Source: Maribellus maritimus (GTDB lineage: Bacteria > Bacteroidota > Bacteroidia > Bacteroidales > Prolixibacteraceae). Taken from it: 64,000 bases of DNA. The translations under genes were made by a program, and so were the position numbers. Below are positions 38,203 through 48,264 of the stretch, piece by piece; position 1 is the stretch's first letter; every line of letters begins with the position of its first letter. The stretch is from assembly GCF_022267315.1 (NCBI RefSeq), contig NZ_JAIKLE010000013.1:62001-126000 (forward strand). The letters run 5' to 3'. A model generated the notes under the pieces. That model did not search any database. It had not been told where the DNA came from and worked only from the letters and a program-made list of their open reading frames with translations.

Positions 38203-38451
38203 CTATTTATCCAAAATCTTTTTAAAAAGGCTAAATAAGTATAGTAATACTACAGCGCCAACTACAGAAAGAAATAAAGTTCCGATTGTTCCCCCGTGGA
38301 TGTGAATTCCAACTTGATTAAATAACCAGTGTCCAAAATATGCGCCGGCAATACCGATAATCAGGTTAACAATAAAACCATATCCTTTCCCGCGCATAAT
38401 CAAACCTGCAATTGCCCCTGCTGCCAGTCCGATGATTAAAATGTACAACAT
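38203..38451 (-). CDS. GlsB/YeaQ/YmgE-family small membrane protein
   Basis: An 82-residue inner-membrane protein with three hydrophobic segments (about 2-18, 22-48, 55-76), rich in Gly and Ala. The glycine-rich MRGKGYGFIVNLIIGIAGAYFG region is typical of the transglycosylase-associated family linked to stress and acid responses. The ATG at 38449-38451 is chosen. A TTG nine codons upstream is open but would fall beside the terminator. It lies downstream of the MFS transporter gene on the same strand, with a terminator between them. Confidence 0.85.
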   Translation of the reverse strand: MLYILIIGLAAGAIAGLIMRGKGYGFIVNLIIGIAGAYFGHWLFNQVGIHIHGGTIGTLFLSVVGAVVLLYLFSLFKKILDK

Positions 38452-38479
38452 TCTTACAATTTGAGAAATAAAAAGCAAA

Positions 38480-38519
38480 AAAACTACTCCCTTTTATTCA
38501 AAAGCAAGGGAGTAGTTTT
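38480..38519 (-). terminator. rho-independent terminator for the MFS gene
   Basis: A perfect 14-bp stem (AAAACTACTCCCTT / AAGGGAGTAGTTTT) with a 12-base loop, followed on the minus strand by T residues. It lies just after the transporter stop codon. Confidence 0.92.
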
Positions 38520-38522
38520 ATA

Positions 38523-39845
38523 TCATTCTTTGATAGCTTTTCGATTTTTAATAATGATTGAAAGCACAACAAAAGCAACAATCAATATAATGGGCAAAAC
38601 AGACATATTACGCAAAGTAATTTGTGACCCGGCAGTTTCAATTGATTTTCCCATTATGGGTAAAACCATGGATGTAGCAACAAAACCTGCCCCACCCAAT
38701 ATCGACATTCCCAGCGCACCTGTTTTGGGTGTAAATTCCGAGGCAGCACCAATCATAGTAGGCCAGAAGTAACAAACTCCAATTGCGAATACAGCCGCAG
38801 AAACCACCGTCATAACGGGTCCTTGTGCGATACTTAACAAAAGCAGCCCGGCTGTTGATATAATTGCAGAACCGAGCAGTACACCTGTAGTATTTAAACG
38901 ATGAATCAAAGAACCTGCAAAATAACGACCAACTGCCATAATTCCGGTTACAACAGCCAAAATAATCATTGGTCCTATGCCGTTCTCAGCCAGCAAAGCG
39001 TTGATCCATTGTGTGGTTCCCAATTCAGTTGAAGCAGTGAGTAACATGCAAAAGAATATAAAGGGGAAAAGCAAAGTAATTTTATTTACAAGTCTTCCTT
39101 CAATAACAATGGCAACTGCAACAGCGGCTACGATTACAAATGGCAAAGCGCTGTCGAAGCTTACTGTAAATGAAGGAACAGTAGCAACAAGAATCATCAA
39201 AATAACCGCAATGGTAATGGTAACGGGAGCGCCAACATTTCGCATCATTTCCTTATATGAAACACCACTTGTAACACGTTCTGTTTCAGGAATTTTTTGT
39301 CCAAAAAACAAAAAGCCGTATAAAACAAGCGGAATAAACAAAATACTTACCAGAACCTGCCACGAAAAATTCATTTCATCCATAATCAAAGTTGCCAGCA
39401 AACTTCCGATTACAATTCCTCCGGGAAACCAGACATGAAAACGGTTTAACATTTTTGTTTTCTTATCCGGAAAAAGAGCTGTTACCAGCGGATTACAAGC
39501 GGCTTCCACACTACCATTCCCAAGGCCGATAAACACATTGGCCAAAAAAAGTGAAAAGTAATCTTTTGCCATCAGCAACAGAATTATACCTACGAGATGC
39601 AGGAAAAAAGCCATCCAAACAACGGTTTTTGTTTTTACAATATCGATAAAATAACCACCGGCAAACATGGCTACGGCAAATCCCCAAAATGCCGGTCCAA
39701 ATGCCCGGCCAACTTGTTCTTTGCTCAGCCCGTAGTCTTCGGTAAATACTCCTTCGATTTTTGCTCTGATGGCAAATGTTATTGCTGTTACCAGCAACGC
39801 CAGACAACTGGCGATAAAAAGCCTTTTTTGATTTACATTATTCAT
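38523..39845 (-). CDS. MFS transporter
   Basis: A 440-residue inner-membrane transporter of the major facilitator superfamily, with about twelve hydrophobic segments. The ATG at 39845 is used rather than a TTG four codons upstream. Motif-like features include FGPAFWGFAVAMFAGGYFID in the second helix and NRFHVWFPGGIVIGSLLA in the fifth, similar to sugar-proton symporters of the FucP or NHS-like branch. The substrate is probably a monosaccharide or sugar derivative. The ThuA gene 63 bases upstream on the same strand suggests a shared catabolic operon. Confidence 0.87.
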   Translation of the reverse strand: MNNVNQKRLFIASCLALLVTAITFAIRAKIEGVFTEDYGLSKEQVGRAFGPAFWGFAVAMFAGGYFIDIVKTKTVVWMAFFLHLVGIILLLMAKDYFSLFLANVFIGLGNGSVEAACNPLVTALFPDKKTKMLNRFHVWFPGGIVIGSLLATLIMDEMNFSWQVLVSILFIPLVLYGFLFFGQKIPETERVTSGVSYKEMMRNVGAPVTITIAVILMILVATVPSFTVSFDSALPFVIVAAVAVAIVIEGRLVNKITLLFPFIFFCMLLTASTELGTTQWINALLAENGIGPMIILAVVTGIMAVGRYFAGSLIHRLNTTGVLLGSAIISTAGLLLLSIAQGPVMTVVSAAVFAIGVCYFWPTMIGAASEFTPKTGALGMSILGGAGFVATSMVLPIMGKSIETAGSQITLRNMSVLPIILIVAFVVLSIIIKNRKAIKE

Positions 39846-39908
39846 AATTAGATCCAATTAATTAGTCTGTAACAGTTAAAAACAGAATAAAAATTCGAAA
39901 CAATAAAT

Positions 39909-40634
39909 CTACTTTGCAGTTAAATTCTTACCTGCCAAATAAACGATAGTTTGTTTTATAAGTTCTCTGTATTCTTTTTTTTCGTATGTACGGTGATCAT
40001 GGCCTGGTTGAAGATAAACAATTTTTGATGAATTATAATGATTTTCCCAACCTATTGTTTCGGTGCTTCTGGGGTGTTTTGTTGTCAAAATTGGAATAAC
40101 ACTATCCGACACTTTGGTATTTCCGTATACCTCATCAAAAAAACGAAAGCTTTGAAAACCTTTTGCAGAAGCGTGATTTCCCACGGGATTTATATACACC
40201 CAAACATCATGATCATAAGTGGAATACTCTGACTCCGGAACACCGGGATCTTTCTCAATATATTTCCCGCCGACAATTTTCTCAAATTCGTTCCATTTTT
40301 GATAGGAAACCAACGAATGATGCAAAAACAACAAAGGTTTCCCTACTTTTGTAAGGTGTATATAAGCACTTTTTTCTGCCGGCGTTATATCTTGCCACAT
40401 GTCATAAAAAACCAAAACATCGAAATATTCGGCCAAACCGTTTGCAATAGTCCGGTTGGCTACTGGTTGCTCAAAATGCTGATATTCGATACCTTCCAAA
40501 TTATCAAACATTTCCATAAACTGAAGCGTGTCGTAGGAATGCCCGCCTGTTACCAACATTATTTGTATAGGCGCCTGTGAAAAAACACAAAAAGAAAAAA
40601 TGGAAAAAAACAAAAGAAGTAAAACTTTTTTCAT
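39909..40634 (-). CDS. secreted ThuA-domain protein
   Basis: A 241-residue exported protein with a signal peptide ending near residue 20 (Val-Phe-Ser-Gln). The mature part is a ThuA-like glutamine-amidotransferase-type fold: IQIMLVTGGHSYDT at the start, FDVLVFYDMWQDITPAE, KPLLFLHHSLVSYQKWNEF and a C-terminal SSKIVYLQPGHDHRTYEK. ThuA proteins take part in trehalose or 3-keto-sugar breakdown, though the reaction is poorly defined. It precedes the MFS gene by 63 bases, so both are likely one operon, and it may work with secreted DUF1080-type enzymes as seen at 8083. Confidence 0.85.
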   Translation of the reverse strand: MKKVLLLLFFSIFSFCVFSQAPIQIMLVTGGHSYDTLQFMEMFDNLEGIEYQHFEQPVANRTIANGLAEYFDVLVFYDMWQDITPAEKSAYIHLTKVGKPLLFLHHSLVSYQKWNEFEKIVGGKYIEKDPGVPESEYSTYDHDVWVYINPVGNHASAKGFQSFRFFDEVYGNTKVSDSVIPILTTKHPRSTETIGWENHYNSSKIVYLQPGHDHRTYEKKEYRELIKQTIVYLAGKNLTAK

Positions 40635-40917
40635 AACTCTGGTTTAAATTCCGAAATTACATAAAGCAATCCCGGTGGTTTTTATTTTGGGCTATAATTT
40701 ACTAAAATTAAATTTTTTAAGTACAAAAAATAATAAATCTGTTTTACAGGATTTTGTTATAAAAATGTCTTCCTCTTATTGGCAAATATAAATTGATTCT
40801 GCATTCGTTTTTCTAATTCCAAAACCGAAATTCATACAGGAAAAAATGATATTTTTTGAACAACAAAGCAACCCTGTCTAAATTCATATATCTTTATAAG
40901 GTGTTTACAAACTGCAA

Positions 40918-43900
40918 ATGGCAAGAACCCAAAAAAAAATACTGAAAATATTTGCCTGGATTGTGCTGGCTTTTCTGCTGTTGATAACAGGAGCAGGTAT
41001 TTTTGTATTTTTTAAAGCAGAAAATTATATCAACAAAAACTTATCGGAAATTGTAGCAAAAAGTTCAAATCAACTCTATCAGCTTTCCTTTGATAAAATT
41101 GACATCGAACTATTTCCTTTGTCGGTAGTCGTTTCCGAGATTCAACTTTCTCCCGACGAAAGCCTGTCAATAAAAATTCTGAAAGAATCTGCAAACAAAG
41201 TCGTTTATTCGTTTGAATCAAAAAAAATCGAAGTCAGGGGAATTTCAGTAAAAAGTATTCTGAGAAACAAAAGATTCCATACAAATAAAATAATTATTGC
41301 TGATCCTCTTCTTGAAATAAGGGGAGACGAACTTATTTTAAAGGATTCTGTTCAAACTGCCGATAAAATTCTTTACGAAATCCGACCGCTGTTTCAAAAA
41401 TATGTAAAAGATATTCAGGTTGACGAAATTGATTTTGTTAATGCACACTACCAGTTTTTTAACACTCCCGGAGATTCCTCTGTTGTCTCAAATGCAAAAC
41501 ATATTTCAGTCGGCATTAAAAACTTTCGCACCGACTCAACAATGATTTTTCAAAATTCGAAACTTTTCGACACCGATGACATTCTGGTACAGATGAATGA
41601 TTTCCGTTTTAATTTTGGCGACAGTTTGCACGTGCTACAGATTGATACACTTGAGTACTCTTTACTAAGTTCTGATATCAGCGCCAGGAGTTTTCATCTT
41701 ACCTACCTTGATAAAAACAGTGAAAAAAGTTTATACGATGTTTTTGTACCCCGCATGTATATGAAAAGTGATATCGTTAGCCGGTTAACAGTAAAAGACT
41801 CGATTGATGTAGATTTTTTAAAGTTTGAAAACCCAAGAATCCGCTTTTATCAAAAAGAAAATCCTCAGAAACTACAAATTGAAGATATTAGCAATTTTGA
41901 TTTTTACTCACTAATTGACAATCAATTTACAAAAGTAGTAGTTGACAGCTTTTACCTTTCAAATGCCGATTTGGAAATTTACCGACAACCCGATATTGTA
42001 AACTATCAGCAAAAGTTTGAATCACTGGAAATTAATCTTAATGGATTTGAACTGGACTCATTGTCTTCGAAAAACCCGGAAAAATTATTGTATGCCGACG
42101 ATTTGGAGATGGAAGTCAGCGACTATCATTTAAAACTTGAGGACAATGCACACGATTTTAGTGCTGGCTCTATGTTCTTCTCTACCTATTCAAACACTTT
42201 GGGAGTAAAAGAAATAAATATCTCGCCGGTTACTACAACAAAAAAACATCCACGTATTCATGTTAACATCGATTGCGAGGCAATTGAAGTAAGCGATGTG
42301 GATTTAAAAAAATTATATCACACCAGAACCTTACCTACCCGCGAGATATTGGTTACCAAACCAATTGTAAATTTGCAGGTTCATACTGATGCTGAAAAAA
42401 TAAAAAAAACAAAGGAAACGGGTCTGCTTTTTGAACTAATTACGGCCTATTTAAGAGGTGTTTATTCTGATTTGGTTACAGTAAAACAGGGAAAACTAAA
42501 TATTCAAAACTTAGCAGAAAGCAGTGTTAAAGGATATTTCGAGACCGGTTTTACATTTAACCTTACCGGCTTTTCACTCGATTCAACAAGCATTGAACAA
42601 ACCGACAAGTTTTTTTACGCCACAAATTTTGACCTTGAATTTAATGATTACCAGATGCGACTGGTTGATGATTTACATAAAATAAATGTCGACCAAATTT
42701 CAATTTTAAGTTTTGAACGAAAAGTAGAGATTCAAAACTTACAATTGCAACCCGTTATTGAAAACGCTGACGAAACGACAATGAATCGTTTTAACCGCTC
42801 GGAGTTGTATAACATTAAAGTTCCCCGGATCATATTGTGGGGGGTAAACCTTCGAAATGCATTTTTTAACAACAAACTGAATATTTCACGTTTCCAGATT
42901 TTAAATCCTGAGATATATTTTGAAAACTTTGGCGCCCTGCGTCAGTCGCAGGAGAAAAAAGAATTTTCAGAGTTTTCGCAGTTGGTGTTTAACTATTTAG
43001 CGGACATTAACATCAGTCAAATCGATATTCCAAACGGAGAATTTGCGTGGATAAATCACACCAAAAAAGGGAAGACGACATCGTTTGACAATGAATTCTC
43101 AGCTACTCTAGAGAACTTCAGGCTAAATGAAAATGAACTGAATAAGAAACGTTTACTATTTTCCGACAACTTTGATATCTCGGTAAAAGACCAGCTTTTC
43201 CATTTGTCTGACAGCGTGCATATTTTACAGGCAGGGGAAATAAACCTCTCAACTGCAAAATCAACAATAAAAATCAGTAATGCGTTGCTTTATCCTGTAA
43301 TTACATCCGAAAAATACAAACAGCTTCCTACTACATTTCAGGTTTCTATTCCAAACTTCGAAATCAGTAATTTTGATTTTTTAAAAGCATACTATTCCAA
43401 AGAACTGAATTTTAATAAACTTGAATTAAATAAACCAAAATTTCAGGTTTACAATCGGTCAGAAAAAACAAAATCGCTTGATTTAAGTAAGTATAAATTC
43501 CCATTGCCTTCATTTATAGAGGCCTTACAGCTTGGCGAGCTAAAAATATCGGGTGCCGAGGTTTTAACTTATGAAACCCGGGGAATAGACCAACATGCAA
43601 AAAGCTATTTCAACCTCGATTTAACCATCCCAAAAATTTCAATAAAAAACGACAACAAAAATCAGTTACAGATATCAACCGGGAATTTAATTTCAAAAAT
43701 TTCTGATTTGAAATCGCCACTGGGAAAAACACATGAATTAGGCATTCAGCAGGTTGATTACAATCAAAAACAAAAAACAATTTCTATTTCGGGTTTACAG
43801 GTAAATCCATTTACCCAAAGTCAGGCTGAAAACAGGTTTTCAATTTCTATCCCAAAAATCAATTTTCACAATTTTGATATTAACAAAGTTTTAGAGGCCA

Positions 43901-45207
43901 ACACCTATTCCTTTGATGAAATTGATTTTGTTAATCCGGATTTACAAATTGAAATAAATGACTCGATAAAAGGTAAGAACCTGGAAAAAGCAAAAACCCT
44001 GGATTTATATCCTTATGTTAACTCTTATGTAGATGAAATATTAGTAAAAAAACTAAATTTTGAAAATATAACGCTCGATTTCAGCTGGTTCAAAAAACAA
44101 TTGTTTAAAAGAGATTTTAACCTGGTCTTCCACGAAATCAACATTGGTGAAAACCAAAATCCTGAAAACTTTCTTCATTCCAAAGAGTTTGAAATTTTAA
44201 CCACGGGATTAAAAACCACAACAAAAAACAATCTTTATGAATTTACAGCGGATTCGTTGATTTACAATTCGCATAAACACAACATTCTTTTTAAAAATAT
44301 ACAGGTAAACCCGCTCCTGAGCCGTGAGGAACTCTCCAGGCAAAAAGGATTTCAGGTTGATTTTTTGAAAGCCAGAACCGATTTTGTTGAAGTAAAAGGT
44401 ATTAATGAAAATTTGTGGGTAAAAAACAATATTCTTGATGCCGACGCAGCCATCGTTGGAAAAACGGATGTGGAAATTTTCAGAAACAAAAGATACCCGT
44501 TTGACCATAACCAACGCCCTCCATGGCCACAGGATTTGCTCCGAAACATCAAACAGCAGTTTGTTTTTGATTCACTCATTCTTAAACCGTCAACAATCAA
44601 ATACAGTGAACTGATGGATATTTCGGATGAACCGGGTACAATAAAATTCGAAAATCTCAAATTTAGAACCGGTAAAATCTCGAATCAGCCTCAAATTATC
44701 AATCAGCAAAAAAATCTTGAAATCATTGCTTCAACAAAAATATTTGAACAAGCGACAATTAACGCCCGGTTTATTTTTGACTTAACCAGCAACAAGTATA
44801 AACACTCGGTTGCAGGCAACGTGGGAGAAATGCCGTTTACTGCCATTAACCCGATGTTGGAAAAAGCGGCGCCCGTTTCAATTGAAAGTGGCTATATCAA
44901 CCGTTTTGATTTTAAATTCAATTTGAATGATAAATACGCAGAAGGTGCGCTCTATTTTGGTTATGATAATTTTAAAATCAATGTGCTTGAATTAAATGCG
45001 GACGGAGCAAAAAAATCAAAACTGGCATCTTTTTGGGCCAACAAAATGCTTCTAAATTCCAAAAATCCCAAAGGTGACAAATTTAACCCGGTTGAAATTT
45101 ATTATGAAAGAGATGTGGAGCGTTCGATAATCAATTACTGGTGGAAATCAATATTAACAGGTACAAAAGAAGCTCTCGGTATAGAAAAAGAAAATTCAAA
45201 AGACTAA
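40918..45207 (+). CDS. giant AsmA-like repeat protein
   Basis: A 1429-residue protein with one N-terminal membrane helix (about 9-32) and an enormous beta-rich periplasmic part. Residues 109-1187 consist of about seven units of roughly 175 residues. The last 170 residues or so (AGNVGEMPFTAINPMLEKA followed by VSIESGYINRFDF) resemble the C-terminal part of AsmA-family proteins. Such proteins bridge the envelope as lipid-transfer grooves or affect outer-membrane assembly. No lipid-binding residue can be assigned. It is transcribed alone, with about 280 bases of AT-rich sequence before it holding no clear promoter. Confidence 0.75.
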   Translation: MARTQKKILKIFAWIVLAFLLLITGAGIFVFFKAENYINKNLSEIVAKSSNQLYQLSFDKIDIELFPLSVVVSEIQLSPDESLSIKILKESANKVVYSFESKKIEVRGISVKSILRNKRFHTNKIIIADPLLEIRGDELILKDSVQTADKILYEIRPLFQKYVKDIQVDEIDFVNAHYQFFNTPGDSSVVSNAKHISVGIKNFRTDSTMIFQNSKLFDTDDILVQMNDFRFNFGDSLHVLQIDTLEYSLLSSDISARSFHLTYLDKNSEKSLYDVFVPRMYMKSDIVSRLTVKDSIDVDFLKFENPRIRFYQKENPQKLQIEDISNFDFYSLIDNQFTKVVVDSFYLSNADLEIYRQPDIVNYQQKFESLEINLNGFELDSLSSKNPEKLLYADDLEMEVSDYHLKLEDNAHDFSAGSMFFSTYSNTLGVKEINISPVTTTKKHPRIHVNIDCEAIEVSDVDLKKLYHTRTLPTREILVTKPIVNLQVHTDAEKIKKTKETGLLFELITAYLRGVYSDLVTVKQGKLNIQNLAESSVKGYFETGFTFNLTGFSLDSTSIEQTDKFFYATNFDLEFNDYQMRLVDDLHKINVDQISILSFERKVEIQNLQLQPVIENADETTMNRFNRSELYNIKVPRIILWGVNLRNAFFNNKLNISRFQILNPEIYFENFGALRQSQEKKEFSEFSQLVFNYLADINISQIDIPNGEFAWINHTKKGKTTSFDNEFSATLENFRLNENELNKKRLLFSDNFDISVKDQLFHLSDSVHILQAGEINLSTAKSTIKISNALLYPVITSEKYKQLPTTFQVSIPNFEISNFDFLKAYYSKELNFNKLELNKPKFQVYNRSEKTKSLDLSKYKFPLPSFIEALQLGELKISGAEVLTYETRGIDQHAKSYFNLDLTIPKISIKNDNKNQLQISTGNLISKISDLKSPLGKTHELGIQQVDYNQKQKTISISGLQVNPFTQSQAENRFSISIPKINFHNFDINKVLEANTYSFDEIDFVNPDLQIEINDSIKGKNLEKAKTLDLYPYVNSYVDEILVKKLNFENITLDFSWFKKQLFKRDFNLVFHEINIGENQNPENFLHSKEFEILTTGLKTTTKNNLYEFTADSLIYNSHKHNILFKNIQVNPLLSREELSRQKGFQVDFLKARTDFVEVKGINENLWVKNNILDADAAIVGKTDVEIFRNKRYPFDHNQRPPWPQDLLRNIKQQFVFDSLILKPSTIKYSELMDISDEPGTIKFENLKFRTGKISNQPQIINQQKNLEIIASTKIFEQATINARFIFDLTSNKYKHSVAGNVGEMPFTAINPMLEKAAPVSIESGYINRFDFKFNLNDKYAEGALYFGYDNFKINVLELNADGAKKSKLASFWANKMLLNSKNPKGDKFNPVEIYYERDVERSIINYWWKSILTGTKEALGIEKENSKD
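41242..44479 (+). repeat. about seven internal repeats of about 175 codons
   Basis: Inside the AsmA-like gene a recurring block of pattern V-x-[hydrophobic]-D/N ... L-x-x-P-x-[hydrophobic]-x-[hydrophobic] begins near residues 109, 286, 458, 642, 816, 983 and 1158. A second element, DxFDL-like followed by a D/N-x-x-H core, lies near 220, 393, 568, 748 and, more weakly, 1087. Spacing is 167-184 residues, so the gene grew by duplication of one unit. Identity between units is low. Confidence 0.6.
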
Positions 45208-45281
45208 ATATTTTTTTTACATGAACTGTTACAAGCCCTGATTGTTTGATAAATAGCCACTGTTATTCGATCTATTTAAAC

Positions 45282-45289
45282 TAATTTTG
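45282..45289 (+). promoter_or_regulatory. candidate -7 promoter element
   Basis: TAATTTTG matches TAnnTTTG exactly, 23 bases before the ATG at 45313. No clear -33 motif is at the right distance. Confidence 0.4.
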
Positions 45290-45312
45290 ACATAGTAACA
45301 TAATTTTAGACC

Positions 45313-46560
45313 ATGAAATACATTCTTAGCAAACTGGCAATATTAGCTTTTGTAGTATATCTGTTTTCATCCTGCGATCTCGTAGACAACGGTGGAGACG
45401 ATAAGTCGGCTGATAGTTTTCTGACAGGTTATGAGCAAGTGAATACTTTTATTCCGTTAACAATTAATCTGGCATTGGATCAGATTCCCGGTGATTATCC
45501 GGAACTGGACTATATTAAAGGAAAAGTTCAACACGGAGTACTTGTTTATAAGATTACTTACAACACTTCGTTTGAAGGCCAGCTAAAATCAGCTTCCGGC
45601 TTGGTTTGTATTCCCACCGGTGAAGGCTCCTTTCCGTTAATGAGTTACCAAAACGGAACAAATACTCTAAACAGCAATGCGCCGTCGGTAAATCCCGATT
45701 ACGAACTTTATCTTTTGCTTGAAGCAGTAGCATCGACCGGTTTTGTGGTTGTAATTCCGGATTATCTGGGTTTTGGTGAGTCATCAGACATGTTTCATCC
45801 TTACCTTGATAAAGAATCGTCAAATAAATCTGTTTTAGATATGCTTCGGGCAGCGCAGGAACTTGCCGAAAATCATATTGATACTGAGCTAAGCGGTGAT
45901 TTGTACATTGCCGGTTATTCCCAAGGCGGATGGGCAACACTTCAGCTCCAGAAAGAAATTGAAAACCGGTACTCCGGAGAATTTAACCTGAAAGCCAGCG
46001 CATGTGGAGCAGGCCCTTATGACCTAAACTATGTGAACGAATACATCACCGCGCAAACAATCTATCCTATGCCCTATTATCTGGGATATATGTTCAACAG
46101 TTATTTGAACCTGGGAAATATAACAACACCCGTTAACGAGGTCTTTAAAGAACCTTACGCATCAAAAATTTTGAGTCTGTACGACGGATCGAAATCTAGT
46201 GGGGAAATTAATGCTGAACTAACCACAAATGTAAGCGACTTGCTTACAAATGATTATATTACAAATTTCAAAACCGATGAAAAATACACATCGGTTATAA
46301 ATTCCCTGGAAGCCAACAGTATAACGGCCTGGGAAACAACCACACCCACTCTTTTGATTCACGGCCTGGCTGATAATTATGTACCGTCAAAAGTTTCCAC
46401 TGACATTCACCAGGAATTTTTATCTCTTGGTATTGACCTGCAGCAAGTTACATGGCTGGGTTTACCCGAAACAGACCATATTGGAGGCATAGTACCTTCC
46501 GGTCTTGCTTCAGTGAGTTGGTTTCTGGAATTGGAAGAAGAGACTAATCCTTCTGAATAA
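45313..46560 (+). CDS. lipase-like alpha/beta-hydrolase lipoprotein
   Basis: A 415-residue outer-membrane or periplasmic lipoprotein, with lipobox Phe-Ser-Ser-Cys (Cys21). The alpha/beta-hydrolase core shows the nucleophile elbow GYSQGG with Ser203, an oxyanion-side VVIPDYLGFGESS, a later LLIHGLADNYVPSK supplying the acid, and DHIGG for the catalytic His. This order and length resemble the secretory lipase (LIP) family, which cleaves lipids or other esters. A glycan acyl-esterase is the alternative. It ends 22 bases from the convergent small membrane-protein gene. Confidence 0.85.
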   Translation: MKYILSKLAILAFVVYLFSSCDLVDNGGDDKSADSFLTGYEQVNTFIPLTINLALDQIPGDYPELDYIKGKVQHGVLVYKITYNTSFEGQLKSASGLVCIPTGEGSFPLMSYQNGTNTLNSNAPSVNPDYELYLLLEAVASTGFVVVIPDYLGFGESSDMFHPYLDKESSNKSVLDMLRAAQELAENHIDTELSGDLYIAGYSQGGWATLQLQKEIENRYSGEFNLKASACGAGPYDLNYVNEYITAQTIYPMPYYLGYMFNSYLNLGNITTPVNEVFKEPYASKILSLYDGSKSSGEINAELTTNVSDLLTNDYITNFKTDEKYTSVINSLEANSITAWETTTPTLLIHGLADNYVPSKVSTDIHQEFLSLGIDLQQVTWLGLPETDHIGGIVPSGLASVSWFLELEEETNPSE

Positions 46561-46582
46561 AAGGCCGGTCGGACAGATTTTC

Positions 46583-46987
46583 TTAAAAATTTAATTTCGG
46601 CCAGTGAAAAAAGAGTATTCCAATCGTAATAAAAAAATTGATGGCTATAGCGATTGCTCCCTGGTCGTTTAATTTTTCGTATTTGCCATTCCAAAAAACC
46701 AAATAAAGAAAAGAAGAAAAAACAGCAGAACCAACGGCAAGGAAATACCAATTGCCTTGTTGAGCGAAAACAGCTATTGCTGATACGATAAAACCAACAC
46801 CTGCCAAAATACAAAAATTGCCTGCGAAAGCACGAACTGCCTTTTTTCCAAAAAAAGGAGCAAAGAGCCAGGAATTATCCGGCCATTGCATATGAGGCTG
46901 TAACTTGAAAAAGCGTGCGCTATGCCCAAAATATAAAAAGTGGACAAGCCCGTGCAAAATAAAAAAGATTCCGATAACAATTGACAT
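46583..46987 (-). CDS. small four-helix membrane protein, function unknown
   Basis: A 134-residue inner-membrane protein with four hydrophobic segments (about 2-20, 53-72, 80-100, 112-130). Between the first two is an aromatic-rich polar loop (HSARFFKLQPHMQWPDNSW) with two conserved-looking His residues in the first helix. I do not recognise a family. It is a single gene, convergent with the lipase-like gene and divergent from the glycosidase-like gene. Confidence 0.65.
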   Translation of the reverse strand: MSIVIGIFFILHGLVHFLYFGHSARFFKLQPHMQWPDNSWLFAPFFGKKAVRAFAGNFCILAGVGFIVSAIAVFAQQGNWYFLAVGSAVFSSFLYLVFWNGKYEKLNDQGAIAIAINFFITIGILFFHWPKLNF

Positions 46988-47133
46988 GGTTTGTTATTGA
47001 TTTACACTCAATTAATCATTCTAAATATAAAAATATTTGATACAAAAATGTGCTTATTTAGTCACGAATGAACAAAAAAAGATGTATGTAATCTCAAATT
47101 AGTTAGTTTAGGAGAATAAACGTACAATACACG

Positions 47134-48189
47134 ATGAAAAACACAAACTTTATTCTAATTCTACTGGTAATCTCTTTTTTGGCTTGTAACAGAGAAAACA
47201 AATCTATACCTGACACCGTACCTCAGGAAACGATGAATCAGGTTTATGAAGAAGTAAAAACTCCCTTTAAATATGGTATTGTATACCAGCATCCTGACTC
47301 ATCCAAAATGGTCGACTCTCCGACTATTTTCAGAGAAAATAACAAATGGTATATGACTTATATCGTATTCGATGGCAATGGTTATGAAACCTGGCTGGCT
47401 GAAAGCGACAACCTCCTGAATTGGGAAACCAAAGGAAAAATACTTTCGTTCACAGAAAATACCTGGGATGCAAACCAAAAGGCAGGATATGTTGCACTGG
47501 TTGACATAAAATGGGGTGGTGAATATTCTGTTAAAAAATTTAAGGAAAAATACTGGATGACCTACCTGGGAGGAAATACAGCAGGTTACGAAACCGGGAT
47601 ATTAAAAACAGGTATTGCCAATTCAACAACATTGACAAACGCTCAGCACTGGAATGTTGCTGATAAGCCAATCCTCTCACCTTTGGATACAAATGCCCGC
47701 TGGTTCGAAAATAAGACCATTTATAAAAGTTTGGTTATTTATGATAATTCAAACCAAACAGGACATCCTTTTGTAATGTATTATAATGCAAAGGGAGATA
47801 CAAGTAATTATGAAAGTATAGGAATGGCTGTTTCCGACGATATGACAAACTGGAAACGTTTCGGAGAAAATCCTGTAATAACCAAACACAAAGGAATTTG
47901 TGGTGACGCCCAAATCGCAAAATATAACAATCTCTATATTATGTTTTATTTTGGTGCATTTTGGAAGCCGGGAGCTTTTGAACGATTTGCATGCTCGTAT
48001 GATCTGGTAAACTGGACTGAATGGAATGGTCCTGATTTAATTGCTCCCTCAGAAAATTACGATATACAATATGCGCATAAACCATGGGTGATAAAATGGG
48101 AAGGGGTTGTTTATCATTTTTACAATGCGGTTGGAGATAAGGGAAGAGTAATTGCACTGGCCACGTCGAAAAATATTTCTCCGGAATAA
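47134..48189 (+). CDS. beta-propeller glycosidase-like lipoprotein
   Basis: A 351-residue lipoprotein, lipobox Leu-Ala-Cys (Cys18). The body is a five-bladed beta-propeller like families GH43, GH117 and GH130. Repeated blade strands are visible (DSPTIFRENNKWYMTYIV, YWMTYLGGN, IGMAVSDDMTNWKRF, WVIKWEGVVYHFYNAV). Asp61 in MVDSPTIF has the position of the GH43 catalytic base, and an acid cannot be picked with confidence. The likely role is removing terminal sugars at the cell surface or in the periplasm. The substrate is unknown, and no binding domain follows. Confidence 0.72.
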   Translation: MKNTNFILILLVISFLACNRENKSIPDTVPQETMNQVYEEVKTPFKYGIVYQHPDSSKMVDSPTIFRENNKWYMTYIVFDGNGYETWLAESDNLLNWETKGKILSFTENTWDANQKAGYVALVDIKWGGEYSVKKFKEKYWMTYLGGNTAGYETGILKTGIANSTTLTNAQHWNVADKPILSPLDTNARWFENKTIYKSLVIYDNSNQTGHPFVMYYNAKGDTSNYESIGMAVSDDMTNWKRFGENPVITKHKGICGDAQIAKYNNLYIMFYFGAFWKPGAFERFACSYDLVNWTEWNGPDLIAPSENYDIQYAHKPWVIKWEGVVYHFYNAVGDKGRVIALATSKNISPE

Positions 48190-48264
48190 TAACTTAAATT
48201 CACATATTTCAAAGATTGTCCCGATTCGAACTGAATTTTAATTTTCTTGTTCTTTCTGTAGAGT

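Noticed and set aside
25467-45311. 13-base sequence CATAATTTTAGAC before both the third sulfatase and the lipase-like gene
   Set aside because: In AT-rich sequence of this size, shared 13-mers are expected by chance. The second copy is 1 base from the start codon, so it cannot be the same promoter element.
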